Of a DNA stretch of 64,000 nt, positions 15,577 to 24,146 are shown piece after piece. This DNA comes from Hoeflea marina (GTDB lineage: Bacteria; Pseudomonadota; Alphaproteobacteria; Rhizobiales; Rhizobiaceae): contig NZ_QGTR01000007.1 in assembly GCF_003182275.1 (NCBI RefSeq), positions 1 through 64,000 on the forward strand, written 5' to 3'. Numbering within the stretch: position 1 is the stretch's first letter; each line of letters opens with the position of its first letter. Position numbers and translations under genes: made by a program. The notes beneath the pieces were generated by a model that worked only from the letters and a program-made list of their open reading frames with translations, had not been told where the DNA came from and did no database searches.

Positions 15577-16856
15577 TGGCCGGCTTTCTTGCAGTCTTCG
15601 CCGTGCTCGTTGCCACGGGCGTTCCCATCGCGCTCGTGCTCGGGGTGGCCGGCACCGTCTATCTCTACATCTCCGGCAACGGGGCTCTGGTGCTGGCCCT
15701 GCCGCAGCGCATGATGGCCGGTGTCGACCAGTTCGTGCTGCTCACCATTCCCCTGTTTCTGCTGGCCGGCAACCTGATGAATGTCGGCGGAGTCACCGAC
15801 CGCATCGTCCATTTCGCCCGCGCCATGGTCGGTCACCGGCAGGGCGGAATGTCGGCGGTCACGGTGCTGTCGTCCGGCTTCTTCGCCGGCATCTCCGGCA
15901 GCGCCACCGCCGAGGCCTCGGCGCTGGGCTCGATCCTCATTCCCACCATGAGCAAGCAGGGCATGCCGCCGGCCTATGCCGCGGCGCTTGTCGGGGTGAG
16001 TTCGGTGATGGGGCCGATCATCCCGCCGTCGATCACCATGATCATCTACGGCGTGCTGTCCGGCGCCTCCATCGGCCAGCTGTTTCTGGCCGGCGTGGCG
16101 CCCGGCATCGGCATCGGCGCCGGGCTGCTGATCTATGCCACCTGGCGTGCCCGCCGCGACGGCTTTCCCACCACGCCGAAACTCGCCTGGGGCGAGCGGA
16201 TGTCCGCCACCCGACGCACCCTGCCGGCGCTGATCCTGCCGCTGATCATCCTGGTCGGCATCAAGGGCGGCATTTTCACCCCGACGGAGGCCGCAGCGGT
16301 GGCGGTGGCCTACGCCCTGGTCATCGGCCTCATCTATCGGGACCTGACGCCCGCCCGGATCTGGGAATCGCTCATCGCCACGGCCCTGGTGACCGCGTCG
16401 ATCCTGTTCATTACCTCGATGGCTTCCATCGTCTCCTTCGTGCTGACGCTCGAGCGCGCGCCGACGATGATCGCCAATCTGGTGCTCGAGATCACCGAGA
16501 ACAAGTATCTCATCCTGCTGATGCTCAATGTCTTCCTGCTGCTGCTTGGCATGTTCCTCGAGCCGATCTCGATCCTCATCCTGACGATGCCGATCCTGAT
16601 CAAGCTCGCCGCCATTATCGGAATGGACCCGGTGCAGTTCGGCACCATGGCGGTGCTCAACGTTGTCATCGGGCTGGCCACGCCACCGGTGGGGATCCTC
16701 CTGTTCATCGTGTCGGCGACGTCGGGCCAGCCGCTGTCGGCGGTGATCCGGGAAGCGGTTCCGCTGATCGGGATCTGCCTCGTGGTGCTGGCGCTCGTCG
16801 CCCTGGTGCCGGCATTCTCGCTCTTCATTCCCACCGCATTGCTTGCGGGCCACTGA
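15576..16856 (+). CDS. TRAP transporter large permease (DctM family)
   Basis: 426-aa polytopic membrane protein of the DctM/SiaM family. Visible marks are LLTIPLFLLAGNLM, SGSATAEASALGSILIP, the GVSSVMGPIIPPSITMIIYG segment and NVVIGLATPPVGILLF near the C terminus. It forms the Na+-coupled translocation path. It is the third gene of the TRAP set. The BKACE gene follows after 25 nt, so import is directly linked to catabolism of a keto or amino acid. Confidence 0.94.
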   Translation: MAGFLAVFAVLVATGVPIALVLGVAGTVYLYISGNGALVLALPQRMMAGVDQFVLLTIPLFLLAGNLMNVGGVTDRIVHFARAMVGHRQGGMSAVTVLSSGFFAGISGSATAEASALGSILIPTMSKQGMPPAYAAALVGVSSVMGPIIPPSITMIIYGVLSGASIGQLFLAGVAPGIGIGAGLLIYATWRARRDGFPTTPKLAWGERMSATRRTLPALILPLIILVGIKGGIFTPTEAAAVAVAYALVIGLIYRDLTPARIWESLIATALVTASILFITSMASIVSFVLTLERAPTMIANLVLEITENKYLILLMLNVFLLLLGMFLEPISILILTMPILIKLAAIIGMDPVQFGTMAVLNVVIGLATPPVGILLFIVSATSGQPLSAVIREAVPLIGICLVVLALVALVPAFSLFIPTALLAGH

Positions 16857-16881
16857 TCCAATTTCATTCGAGGAGACTTCC

Positions 16882-17817
16882 ATGACCAGGCAAGCGCGCA
16901 AAGTCATCATCACCTGTGCCGTGACGGGCTCGATCCACACGCCGTCGATGTCGCCGCATCTGCCCGTCACCGCGCAGGAGATTGCCGATGCCGCGGTCGG
17001 CGCGGCTGAGGCCGGAGCCGCCATCGTTCACCTGCACGCGCGCAATCCGGACAATGGCGAGCCGGTGCAGTCGCCGGAAGCCTTCGAACCGTTCCTGCGC
17101 GTCATCAAGCAGCGCTCCGACTGCGTGATCAACATCACCACCGGCGGCGCGGCGACGATGACCATCGAGGAGCGTCTCTCGCCGGTGGCTGCGTTCAAGC
17201 CCGAGGTCGCCTCCCTCAACATGGGCAGCATGAATTTCGGTCTGTTCCCGATGCTCGGCCGTTTCCCCGACCTGAAGCACGAATGGGAGCACAGCTATCT
17301 CGAGGGGTCGCGCTCGCGCGTCTTCCGCAACACCTTTGCCGACATCGAGAAGATCCTCACCACCTGCGCTGAGAACGGCACCCGCTTCGAGATCGAATGC
17401 TATGACATCGGCCATCTCTACACCTGCGCCCATTTCGTCGAGCGCGGGCTGATCAAGGCGCCGATCTTTATCCAGTCTGTGTTCGGCATTCTCGGCGGCA
17501 TCGGTGCGCATCCGGAGGATGTCATGCACATGCGGCGCACCGCCGATCGGCTGTTCGGGGACACTTACCAGTGGTCGGTGCTGGGGGCCGGACGCAACCA
17601 GATGAGCGTCGGCCTGCAGTCGATGCTGATGGGCGGACACATGCGCGTCGGGCTCGAGGACTCGATCTGGGCTGGCCCGGGCAAGCTTGCCACCAGCAAT
17701 GCCGAGCAGGTGGAAAAGGCGGTCCGCATGGTGCACGAAGCCGGCCTCGAGGTCGCCACGCCCGCCGAGGCGCGCGCCATCCTCGGCCTCAAGGGCGGCG
17801 ACCAGGTCGGCTTCTGA
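16882..17817 (+). CDS. beta-keto acid cleavage enzyme (BKACE, DUF849)
   Basis: 311-aa zinc TIM barrel related to 3-keto-5-aminohexanoate cleavage enzyme (Kce). It combines a beta-keto acid with acetyl-CoA to give acetoacetate plus a new acyl-CoA. ITCAVTGSIHTPSMSPHLPVT and IVHLHARNP form the substrate and zinc region. INITTGG, LNMGSMNFG and GGHMRVGLEDS follow in family order. The start is ATG after GAGGAGA. It is 25 nt downstream of dctM and overlaps the next gene by one base. A second, very similar BKACE lies at 33096 in a different operon. The keto-acid specificity is not readable without modelling the pocket. Confidence 0.92.
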   Translation: MTRQARKVIITCAVTGSIHTPSMSPHLPVTAQEIADAAVGAAEAGAAIVHLHARNPDNGEPVQSPEAFEPFLRVIKQRSDCVINITTGGAATMTIEERLSPVAAFKPEVASLNMGSMNFGLFPMLGRFPDLKHEWEHSYLEGSRSRVFRNTFADIEKILTTCAENGTRFEIECYDIGHLYTCAHFVERGLIKAPIFIQSVFGILGGIGAHPEDVMHMRRTADRLFGDTYQWSVLGAGRNQMSVGLQSMLMGGHMRVGLEDSIWAGPGKLATSNAEQVEKAVRMVHEAGLEVATPAEARAILGLKGGDQVGF

Positions 17818-18542
17818 TGAGCCGCCGCACAGTCCTCTTCGTCCTCGCCAATCCCGAGCCCGGCTCGTTCTGCCACGCGCTGGTGGATGCCGGACGCGTG
17901 GCGCTCGAGACCGCCGGGCACGATGTCCAGGTGAGCGACCTGTATACCCTCGGGTTCAACCCCGTGGCCGGGCGCCATGATTTTGTCGGCGCGGCCGATC
18001 CTGGCCGCTTTCACTACCAGTCCGAGCAGGCGAGGGCTGCGCGCCTCGGTGCCTTCTCCGCCGACATCGCGGCCGAGCAGCAGAAGGTCGCCGCCGCAGA
18101 CATTCTCGTTCCTGTCTTCCCGCTCTGGTGGGGCGGGCCGCCGGCGATGCTCAAGGGATGGTTCGAGCGGGTGCTGGCCTACGGCTTTGCCTATGTCGAC
18201 GGATACCGCTTCGAGAGCGGACTGTTCCGCGGCCGGCGGGCGGTCTTTGCCGTCACCACCGGCGGCACGCCGGCGCGATTCTCCGTCGACGGCGTCTATG
18301 GGCCGATCGAGGACGTGCTGATGCCGGTGCGGCGGCTCGGCCTCGAATATATGGGCTATGAGGTTTCCGAGGCCTTTGTCGCCTACGCGGCCCCGCGGGT
18401 CGAGCCGGAGGTCCGCAGCGAGTACCTGGCCGACTTCGCGGCCCGGCTCATGGAGGTGGCCGCGCTGCCCGTGGCGCCGGTGCGCAGCGACATCCATCCG
18501 CTTGACCTGGGTCCGGAGGCGGCATGGACCCGATCCGGCTGA
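17817..18542 (+). CDS. flavodoxin-fold NAD(P)H oxidoreductase
   Basis: 241-aa protein of the NAD(P)H quinone dehydrogenase/modulator-of-drug-activity family (flavodoxin-like fold). VLFVLANPEPGSFCHALVDAG is the FMN phosphate region; VPVFPLWWGGPPAMLKGWFERVLAYGFAY is the family's central signature, and TTGGTPARFS binds flavin. It is joined to BKACE by a one-base overlap (TGATG), so it belongs to the TRAP/BKACE operon and may reduce an unsaturated or quinone-like intermediate. It is the last gene before the IclR promoter. Confidence 0.88.
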   Translation: MSRRTVLFVLANPEPGSFCHALVDAGRVALETAGHDVQVSDLYTLGFNPVAGRHDFVGAADPGRFHYQSEQARAARLGAFSADIAAEQQKVAAADILVPVFPLWWGGPPAMLKGWFERVLAYGFAYVDGYRFESGLFRGRRAVFAVTTGGTPARFSVDGVYGPIEDVLMPVRRLGLEYMGYEVSEAFVAYAAPRVEPEVRSEYLADFAARLMEVAALPVAPVRSDIHPLDLGPEAAWTRSG

Positions 18543-18571
18543 AGGCGCGGCCTGGTGGCAGCGGAGCTGCG

Positions 18572-18617
18572 TTGACATGCAACTCAAATCTTTCTAATGT
18601 ATCGCTGTACGAAACAG
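18572..18617 (+). promoter_or_regulatory. IclR gene promoter and overlapping operator candidate
   Basis: TTGACA (18572-18577), 17 nt, TAATGT (18595-18600) is a near-consensus promoter. Overlapping it is TGTATCG-CTGTA-CGAAACA, a 19-bp imperfect palindrome (6 of 7 arm positions) starting at 18598. The 11-mer AATGTATCGCT is identical to that in the aldolase promoter at 11956. This fits autoregulation by the IclR protein and co-regulation of both units. Confidence 0.6.
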
Positions 18618-18765
18618 CATTTTGCAATTCTGGCGTTTCCGATGTTTTTCCTGGTTGAAGGATCGTTGCGACGCTGCCGGCGACAGGCGGCGGGGCAGGC
18701 TACGGTCCTGCTGCCCGCCTCCTGCGGCGTGACGCGCCAAGAGGCAATCGGCGAAGGGAAAGACA

Positions 18766-19548
18766 ATGCCGCGGATTGAAGGCAAGAGCGGAGACGGCGT
18801 GCAGGCCGTCAACCTGGCCCTGAGCATCATAGAACATCTTGCCCGCGAGCAGCGCGCCGTCGGCGTGACTACCCTGGCACAGGCGCTGGGTACCACCAAG
18901 AGCCGCATCCACCGCCACCTGCAGACGCTGGTCCAGGAGGGCTACATCGTCCAGCCCGTCGATTCCGACCGATACGCCTGTGGCCCGCGGCTGGTGGCGC
19001 TCGGGCGTGCGGTCAGCGACAGTCTCGATCTCGCCCACGTGGCAGCCGACCCGCTGCTGGAACTGCGCGATGCGCTGGGCCACTCGGCGGTCGTTTCGCA
19101 GATCACGCCGGACGGCATGCGGGTGCTGGCTACGGTTCCAGGCCGATCGGCCATCGAAATCGGCGTCCGCTCCGGCTCCATGCTGAGCTTCCACAGCTCC
19201 GCGCAGGGCAAGGCGGCGCTTGCCTTCTCCTCGGCGGAATTCCGCGCCCGCGTGCTCCGGTCCAAGCTCCAGGTCTTCACGCAACACACCATCGTCAGCC
19301 CGGAGGCGCTTGCCGCGGAACTCGACAAGGTGCGTGCCCAGGGCTGGGCCACGGCGCCAAACGAGACCGGAATCGGGCTCAACACACTGGCCGCGCCGAT
19401 CTTCGATTCGACCGGCGCCGTCTGCGGCACGGTCGGCATCGTCGACATGGTGCAGTTCATCGCCGGAACACCCTCCGAAGACCAGCGCGCGCGCACCATG
19501 GCCGCCGCCCAGCGGGTTTCCCGGGCACTTGGCCACGGCGCCCTCTGA
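18766..19548 (+). CDS. IclR-family transcriptional regulator
   Basis: 260-aa regulator. The N-terminal winged helix contains VTTLAQALGTTKSRIHRHLQTLVQEGYI, and a GAF-like IclR effector domain follows with MLSFHSSAQGKAALAF and WATAPNETGIGLNTLAAPIFD, both highly typical. It lies between the TRAP/BKACE operon and a cupin-SDR pair. A promoter with a palindrome sits about 150 nt upstream of its start, and the same core recurs upstream of the aldolase, so it is the best candidate regulator of the 12-21 kb catabolic region. Confidence 0.92.
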   Translation: MPRIEGKSGDGVQAVNLALSIIEHLAREQRAVGVTTLAQALGTTKSRIHRHLQTLVQEGYIVQPVDSDRYACGPRLVALGRAVSDSLDLAHVAADPLLELRDALGHSAVVSQITPDGMRVLATVPGRSAIEIGVRSGSMLSFHSSAQGKAALAFSSAEFRARVLRSKLQVFTQHTIVSPEALAAELDKVRAQGWATAPNETGIGLNTLAAPIFDSTGAVCGTVGIVDMVQFIAGTPSEDQRARTMAAAQRVSRALGHGAL

Positions 19549-19581
19549 TCCCAAAACATGCCGTCCGGCGGGCCGTCCATC

Positions 19582-19609
19582 TTGACAACGGCATTGTCGT
19601 GGCTATCGT
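19582..19609 (+). promoter_or_regulatory. candidate promoter of the cupin-SDR pair
   Basis: TTGACA (19582-19587) and TATCGT (19604-19609) are separated by 16 nt. Downstream, TGTTATGCAGACAAGAACA has short inverted ends (TGTT and AACA) and a loose resemblance to the IclR-region motif, too weak to call a site. Confidence 0.4.
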
Positions 19610-19677
19610 CAAAAACGGAACGATGTTATGCAGACAAGAACAGGTCGGATGTGTTCCAACCTGTCATGGAGGTGGGA

Positions 19678-20586
19678 ATGTACAACAGCACTGATCCGCG
19701 CGCGTCACTTGCGACCGCCAAGGCGGGGCCTGCGGCCAGCGAATTCGCGGCTGCGGAATACCTGAAATTCTACGAGAGCGCGCCGCAACTGGATGACGCC
19801 AGCGGCAGGACCTGGCTGGGGCGGGGACAAAATTTCGTCATCGCCTACAGCGAGGCCAGGCCGGGCGCGACCTTCTCGCGGACCGCGCAGATCGATGAAT
19901 ATGTCGTGCTGCTGCAGGATCCGGAGGCGTCGGCAACGATCAGCTGGCAGGGCAGCACTCAAACCGTTCCGGGGTACTCGATCGCCTTTGTGCCGCCGGG
20001 CGACAGCACCGTGACGATGCCCGCCGGCGGCAGGCTGGTGCGCATGTTCACCACCCGCTCCGACGATCTCTCGGCAGCCTGCGCCAATGCCGATGCCTAC
20101 TCCGAGCCGCATCCGAACATCCCGCCTTTCGTCGCCTGGCCGGAGCCGCGCGACGGACACAGGGTGCGCAGCTATTCGCTCGACGTGCCGGCCGAGCCGG
20201 GCCGCTTCGGCCGGATTTTCCGTTGCACCACCTTCATGGTCAACTGCCTTCCCGCGGAGCCTAAACCGCGCGACATCACCAAGCTGTCGCCTCACTATCA
20301 TGACGATTTCGAACAGTGCTCGCTGGCGCTCACGGGCTCGTTCACCCATCACATCCGCTGGCCGTGGACGCCTAATCTCAACGCCTGGCGCGCCGACGAC
20401 CACGAACTGTGCGGTTCGCCGTCGATCGCGGTCATCCCGCCTCCTGCGATCCACACCTCGCGGGCCATGGAGGACAGCGGCAATCAGCTCATCGACATCT
20501 TCTCGCCGCCGCGCGTGGACTTTTCCGAGAAGCCCGGATGGGTGCTCAATGCCGACGACTACCCGATGCCCGGTGCGGCGGCATGA
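19678..20586 (+). CDS. two-domain cupin-like protein, function unknown
   Basis: 302-aa protein with two cupin-like halves. The first contains RTAQIDEYVVLLQDPEA and VPGYSIAFVPPGDSTV, typical jelly-roll strands. The second contains SPHYHDDFEQCSLALTGSF, a likely metal site with several His and Glu, and ends in PPAIHTSRAM with another His. The ATG 19678 follows GGAGGTGGGA. It overlaps the SDR gene by ATGA, so the two act together. Cupins of this shape can be isomerases, lyases or dioxygenases; I do not recognise a characterised homologue. Confidence 0.75.
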   Translation: MYNSTDPRASLATAKAGPAASEFAAAEYLKFYESAPQLDDASGRTWLGRGQNFVIAYSEARPGATFSRTAQIDEYVVLLQDPEASATISWQGSTQTVPGYSIAFVPPGDSTVTMPAGGRLVRMFTTRSDDLSAACANADAYSEPHPNIPPFVAWPEPRDGHRVRSYSLDVPAEPGRFGRIFRCTTFMVNCLPAEPKPRDITKLSPHYHDDFEQCSLALTGSFTHHIRWPWTPNLNAWRADDHELCGSPSIAVIPPPAIHTSRAMEDSGNQLIDIFSPPRVDFSEKPGWVLNADDYPMPGAAA

Positions 20587-21332
20587 CGACGCTCACAGGC
20601 CTGCAAGGCAAGGTGGCTCTGGTCACCGGTGGATCGCGCGGGATCGGTGCGGCTGTCTCACGCCACCTCGTCTCCCTCGGGTGCCGGGTCGTCATCGCGT
20701 ACCGTTCCGACCACGAGGCGGCGGACAGGCTCGCCGTCGAGCTTGCGGGTGACAGCGGCGCCTGCACCGCGGTGCAGGCCGACGTGGCCGACCCGGAGGC
20801 GGTCACCGCGCTGATGGCGCGCGCCGTCGAGGTGTTTGGCGGGCTCGACATCCTGGTCAATTGCGCCGCCCTCGGGCATTACCGCGCGCTCGGCAAGATG
20901 GACGCGGCCTTCATCCGGTCGATCCTCGACACCAACGTCATGGGAACCGTGCTGATGACCGAGGCGGCGCTGCCGCATCTGCCATCGCCCGGCGGACGCA
21001 TCATCAATTTCGCCTCGGCGCTCGCCTACCGCCCCATTCCCACGAGCTCCGTCTATTCCGCCTCCAAGGCGGCGGTGGTCACCCTGACGCACGCCTTCGC
21101 CAAGGAACTGGGTCCCCGCGGCATCACCGTCAACGCGGTAGCGCCGGGCGTGATCGAGACCGACATGACGACGAAGATCATCGAGGAGCGCGGCGAGCAG
21201 ATCATCGCGATGACGCCGCTCGCCCGCATCGGCCAGCCCGGCGACATCGCCGGCATCGTCGGTTTCCTGGCCTCGACGGAGGCGGGATGGGTCACCGGCC
21301 GCACCATCATCGCCGATGGCGGGGTCACCTGA
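20583..21332 (+). CDS. SDR-family NAD(P)-dependent oxidoreductase
   Basis: 249-aa classical short-chain dehydrogenase. The cofactor motif is TGGSRGIG, followed by VNCAALG (NNAG equivalent with a Cys), the catalytic Ser in NFASALA, and YSASK with Tyr and Lys. The C-terminal IIADGGVT is standard. The start overlaps the cupin stop (ATGA). It probably interconverts a hydroxy and a keto group in the pathway handled by the TRAP/BKACE region. It ends at a bidirectional terminator shared with the convergent flavoprotein gene. Confidence 0.92.
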   Translation: MTTLTGLQGKVALVTGGSRGIGAAVSRHLVSLGCRVVIAYRSDHEAADRLAVELAGDSGACTAVQADVADPEAVTALMARAVEVFGGLDILVNCAALGHYRALGKMDAAFIRSILDTNVMGTVLMTEAALPHLPSPGGRIINFASALAYRPIPTSSVYSASKAAVVTLTHAFAKELGPRGITVNAVAPGVIETDMTTKIIEERGEQIIAMTPLARIGQPGDIAGIVGFLASTEAGWVTGRTIIADGGVT

Positions 21333-21375
21333 CAAGCGGCCGGGTGGGCTGCCGCGCTTGTGCCGTCATGAAAAA

Positions 21376-21405
21376 CCCGCGCCGATCGGTCATGATCGGC
21401 GCGGG
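21376..21405. terminator. bidirectional rho-independent terminator
   Basis: A 12-bp perfect stem (CCCGCGCCGATC and its complement) has a GGTCAT loop, with AAAAA on the left and CTT on the right. It sits between the convergent SDR and FAD/GcvT genes; the A-tract side makes a good T tail for the minus-strand transcript. Confidence 0.8.
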
Positions 21406-21434
21406 CTTGGCTATGCCGTCGGCGGATTGGTCGA

Positions 21435-23996
21435 TCAGCTGCGCGGCTTGAGGTTCTCCGGATCGTAGAGCGGCTTGTAACCGACCGCCGCCACCTCGAC
21501 CGGGTAGGCCTCGCTGAAATACTCGACCTGCAGCTTGCGTCCGACCTGGCAGTAATCCCAGGGCAGATAGGCGAGCGCGATGTTGCTGCCGATGGTCGGA
21601 CCAAAAGCGACCGACGTGGTGTAGGAAATCCGCCCGAGCTCATCGACGAGCGTCCTGCCGGTCTCGGGGTCCATCACCGGCATGGCGCCGACCGGATAGC
21701 GCTTGACGCCCGCCGAATCCGTGTTCCCGGTCATCACCAGGGTGCAGAGCATGGCCGGCTGGTGGTCGCGCGCCTTGTATTCGAGATGTTTCGCCTTGCC
21801 GCGGAAGTCGGCTTCCTTGACCTTGGGCCGCGCCAGGTCGGCTTCGATCAGATTGTACTGGGTGAGCAGGTCGCCGTTCTGCAGCCGCAGGCTCTTTTCC
21901 ATTCGCCGCGAATTGGCATAGGTCTCGACGCCGAAGGCCATCACGCCGGTGGCGCGCAGTGCGTCCCAGACGGCGAGGCCATCCTCGTACTTCATGTGCA
22001 GTTCCCAACCCTGCTCACCGACATAGGAGAGGCGGAAGGCCGACACCGTCCTGCCAGCGATGTCGATGGGCTTGATGGCGGCAAAGGCGAAGTTCTCCAC
22101 ATCCAGACCGGCCGGATCGGCGACCACCTTCTTCAGCGTATCGCGGGCGTTCGGGCCCCAGATGCCGATGGTGATGAACTTCTCGGTGACGTCGGTGATG
22201 GTGACGTCGAACCCCTTGTCCTCGGCGACGCGGCGCACGTAGTGCAGGTCGCGCGGGCCGGCATCGGCGCCGTTGATCAGGCGGCAGCGGTCGGCCATGC
22301 GGATGACCGTGAAATCGGCGCGCACCATGCCCTCGTCGTCGAGGAAGTGGGTGTAGATGCCCTTGCCGATGTTGGCGTCTCCGCCGATCTTGGCGGCGCA
22401 CAGCCATTCGAGCAGATCGACATGGTCCGGCCCCTCGATGTCGACCATGTGGAAATGGCTGAGATTGACGATGCCGCAATCCTCGCTCATCGCCAGGTGC
22501 TCGGCATTGGAGACGCGCCAGAAATGGCGGTTGTCCCATTCCGCCGCGCGGACCGGGACCCTTTCGCCATATTTCTCCAAGAGGTGCTCGTTGGCGCTGT
22601 AGCCGTGGGCACGCTCCCAGCCGCCGAGTTCCATGAAGTGGCCGCCGAGTTCGACCTCGCGCTCATAGAAGGGCGAGCGCTTGACGTTGCGGCCCGAGGC
22701 ATAGGGCTCGCGCGGATGGATGGCGGGGAAATAGATCTTCTGGGCGGCCTCGCGGCTGCGGCCCTCGATGAACTCCTCGGTCATCTGGTGCGGGTAGAAA
22801 CGGGCGTAATCGATGGAGTTGTGGTCGATTTCTGTGCGGCCATCGGTCATCCAGTCGGCGATCAGCTTGCCGTAGCCGGGGGCGTCCTTGACCCAGATGG
22901 CGACGCAATACCAGAGGCCGCGGACCTTCTGGCTCTCGCCGCAGGAGGCGCCGCCTGCTGCAGAGACCTGCAGCAGGCCGTTGAAGGAATGGCTTTCGTT
23001 GTAGCCGAGTTCGCCCAGGATCGGGGTCAGTTCCATGGCGCGCTCCAGCGGGCCGATGATCTGCTCCATGTCGAGGTCGCGCTGCGAGGGCGAAAGCCGC
23101 GCCTCGTGCTTTTCCAGGATCTCGCGCGGATGGCACAGGCGCGGATTGTCGGTCTCGTAGTAGCCCCACTCGATCTGGCCGCCCTCGGCGGTCTTCGGAT
23201 CACCGGTGTCGCGCATATAGGCGGAGTTGCCCTGGTCGCGCAGCAGCGGAAAGCCGATGTCCTTGCCGGTTCCCTCGAACTCGTTGTACGGGCCGAAGAA
23301 AGTGAGTGGATGGTCGACCGGCATGACCGGCAGGTCCTCGCCCACCATGTCGGCAATCAGCCGGCCCCAGATGCCGGCGCAGACGATGACACGATCGGCC
23401 ATGATGGTGCCGCGATGGGTGACGACACCCTTGATGTGGCCATTCTCGACGATCAGCGACTGGGCGGCGGTGTTGCCGAAGATGGCGAGCTTGCCGCTCT
23501 TTTCCGCTGCGTCCACCAGCTTGCCGGCAACCGTCTGCGACCGCGGTATGACAAGTCCGGCATCGGGGTCGAACAGGCCGCCCTGAACCATGTCCTCCTC
23601 GATCAGCGGAAACTTCTGTTTGATTTCGGCGGGACCGACAAAATGCGCGCGCGTGCCGAACGCCTTGGCCGATGACAGCTTGCGCTTGATCTCGAGCATC
23701 CAGGCGTCGTCGCCGGCCCGGGCCACTTCCAGCCCGCCGATGCGGGCGTAGTGCCCCATCTTCTCGTAGAAATCGATCGAGTACTGCGTGGTCCAGACCG
23801 AGAGATAGTCGTGGGACGTTGTGTAGCAGAAGTCAGAAGCATGAGCGGTGGAACCGATGTCGGTCGGAATGCCGGACTTGTCGATGCCGACAATGTCATC
23901 CCATCCCCGCTCGATGAGATGGTGAGCGATGGAGGCGCCCACGATTCCACCCAGTCCGATGATTACGACCTTCGCCTTCTGCGGAAACTCTGCCAT
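21435..23996 (-). CDS. FAD-dependent dehydrogenase with GcvT domain (dimethylglycine/sarcosine type)
   Basis: 853-aa fusion. The N-terminal DAO domain begins VVIIGLGGIVGASIAHHL (FAD-binding GxGxxG) and runs to about residue 390. A linker domain follows. The C-terminal half is an aminomethyltransferase (GcvT) fold with LSYVGEQGWELHMKYEDG and ETYANSRRMEKSLR. This layout is that of dimethylglycine dehydrogenase and sarcosine-dehydrogenase-like enzymes, which oxidise an N-methyl amine and pass the one-carbon unit to tetrahydrofolate. It is monocistronic. Substrate among dimethylglycine, sarcosine or another methylated amine is not decidable here. Confidence 0.9.
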   Translation of the reverse strand: MAEFPQKAKVVIIGLGGIVGASIAHHLIERGWDDIVGIDKSGIPTDIGSTAHASDFCYTTSHDYLSVWTTQYSIDFYEKMGHYARIGGLEVARAGDDAWMLEIKRKLSSAKAFGTRAHFVGPAEIKQKFPLIEEDMVQGGLFDPDAGLVIPRSQTVAGKLVDAAEKSGKLAIFGNTAAQSLIVENGHIKGVVTHRGTIMADRVIVCAGIWGRLIADMVGEDLPVMPVDHPLTFFGPYNEFEGTGKDIGFPLLRDQGNSAYMRDTGDPKTAEGGQIEWGYYETDNPRLCHPREILEKHEARLSPSQRDLDMEQIIGPLERAMELTPILGELGYNESHSFNGLLQVSAAGGASCGESQKVRGLWYCVAIWVKDAPGYGKLIADWMTDGRTEIDHNSIDYARFYPHQMTEEFIEGRSREAAQKIYFPAIHPREPYASGRNVKRSPFYEREVELGGHFMELGGWERAHGYSANEHLLEKYGERVPVRAAEWDNRHFWRVSNAEHLAMSEDCGIVNLSHFHMVDIEGPDHVDLLEWLCAAKIGGDANIGKGIYTHFLDDEGMVRADFTVIRMADRCRLINGADAGPRDLHYVRRVAEDKGFDVTITDVTEKFITIGIWGPNARDTLKKVVADPAGLDVENFAFAAIKPIDIAGRTVSAFRLSYVGEQGWELHMKYEDGLAVWDALRATGVMAFGVETYANSRRMEKSLRLQNGDLLTQYNLIEADLARPKVKEADFRGKAKHLEYKARDHQPAMLCTLVMTGNTDSAGVKRYPVGAMPVMDPETGRTLVDELGRISYTTSVAFGPTIGSNIALAYLPWDYCQVGRKLQVEYFSEAYPVEVAAVGYKPLYDPENLKPRS

Positions 23997-24146
23997 TGCG
24001 TTCGACCCTGATTGTGCGTGAAGGCAGAATTTAGGATCTGCGGCTGCGAGACTAGAGCCTGTCTACGACATTCTCGGCGTGCTGCACGACGGGTGCCGCG
24101 AGCGCAGGTGATTCCGCAGGGCGGTGCAGGCCGGGAATTGCCGATG

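Noticed and set aside
19604-19655. Third IclR-type site upstream of the cupin gene
   Set aside because: TGTTATGCAGACAAGAACA shares only scattered bases with the 11-mer motif and lies downstream of, not on, the -10 element.
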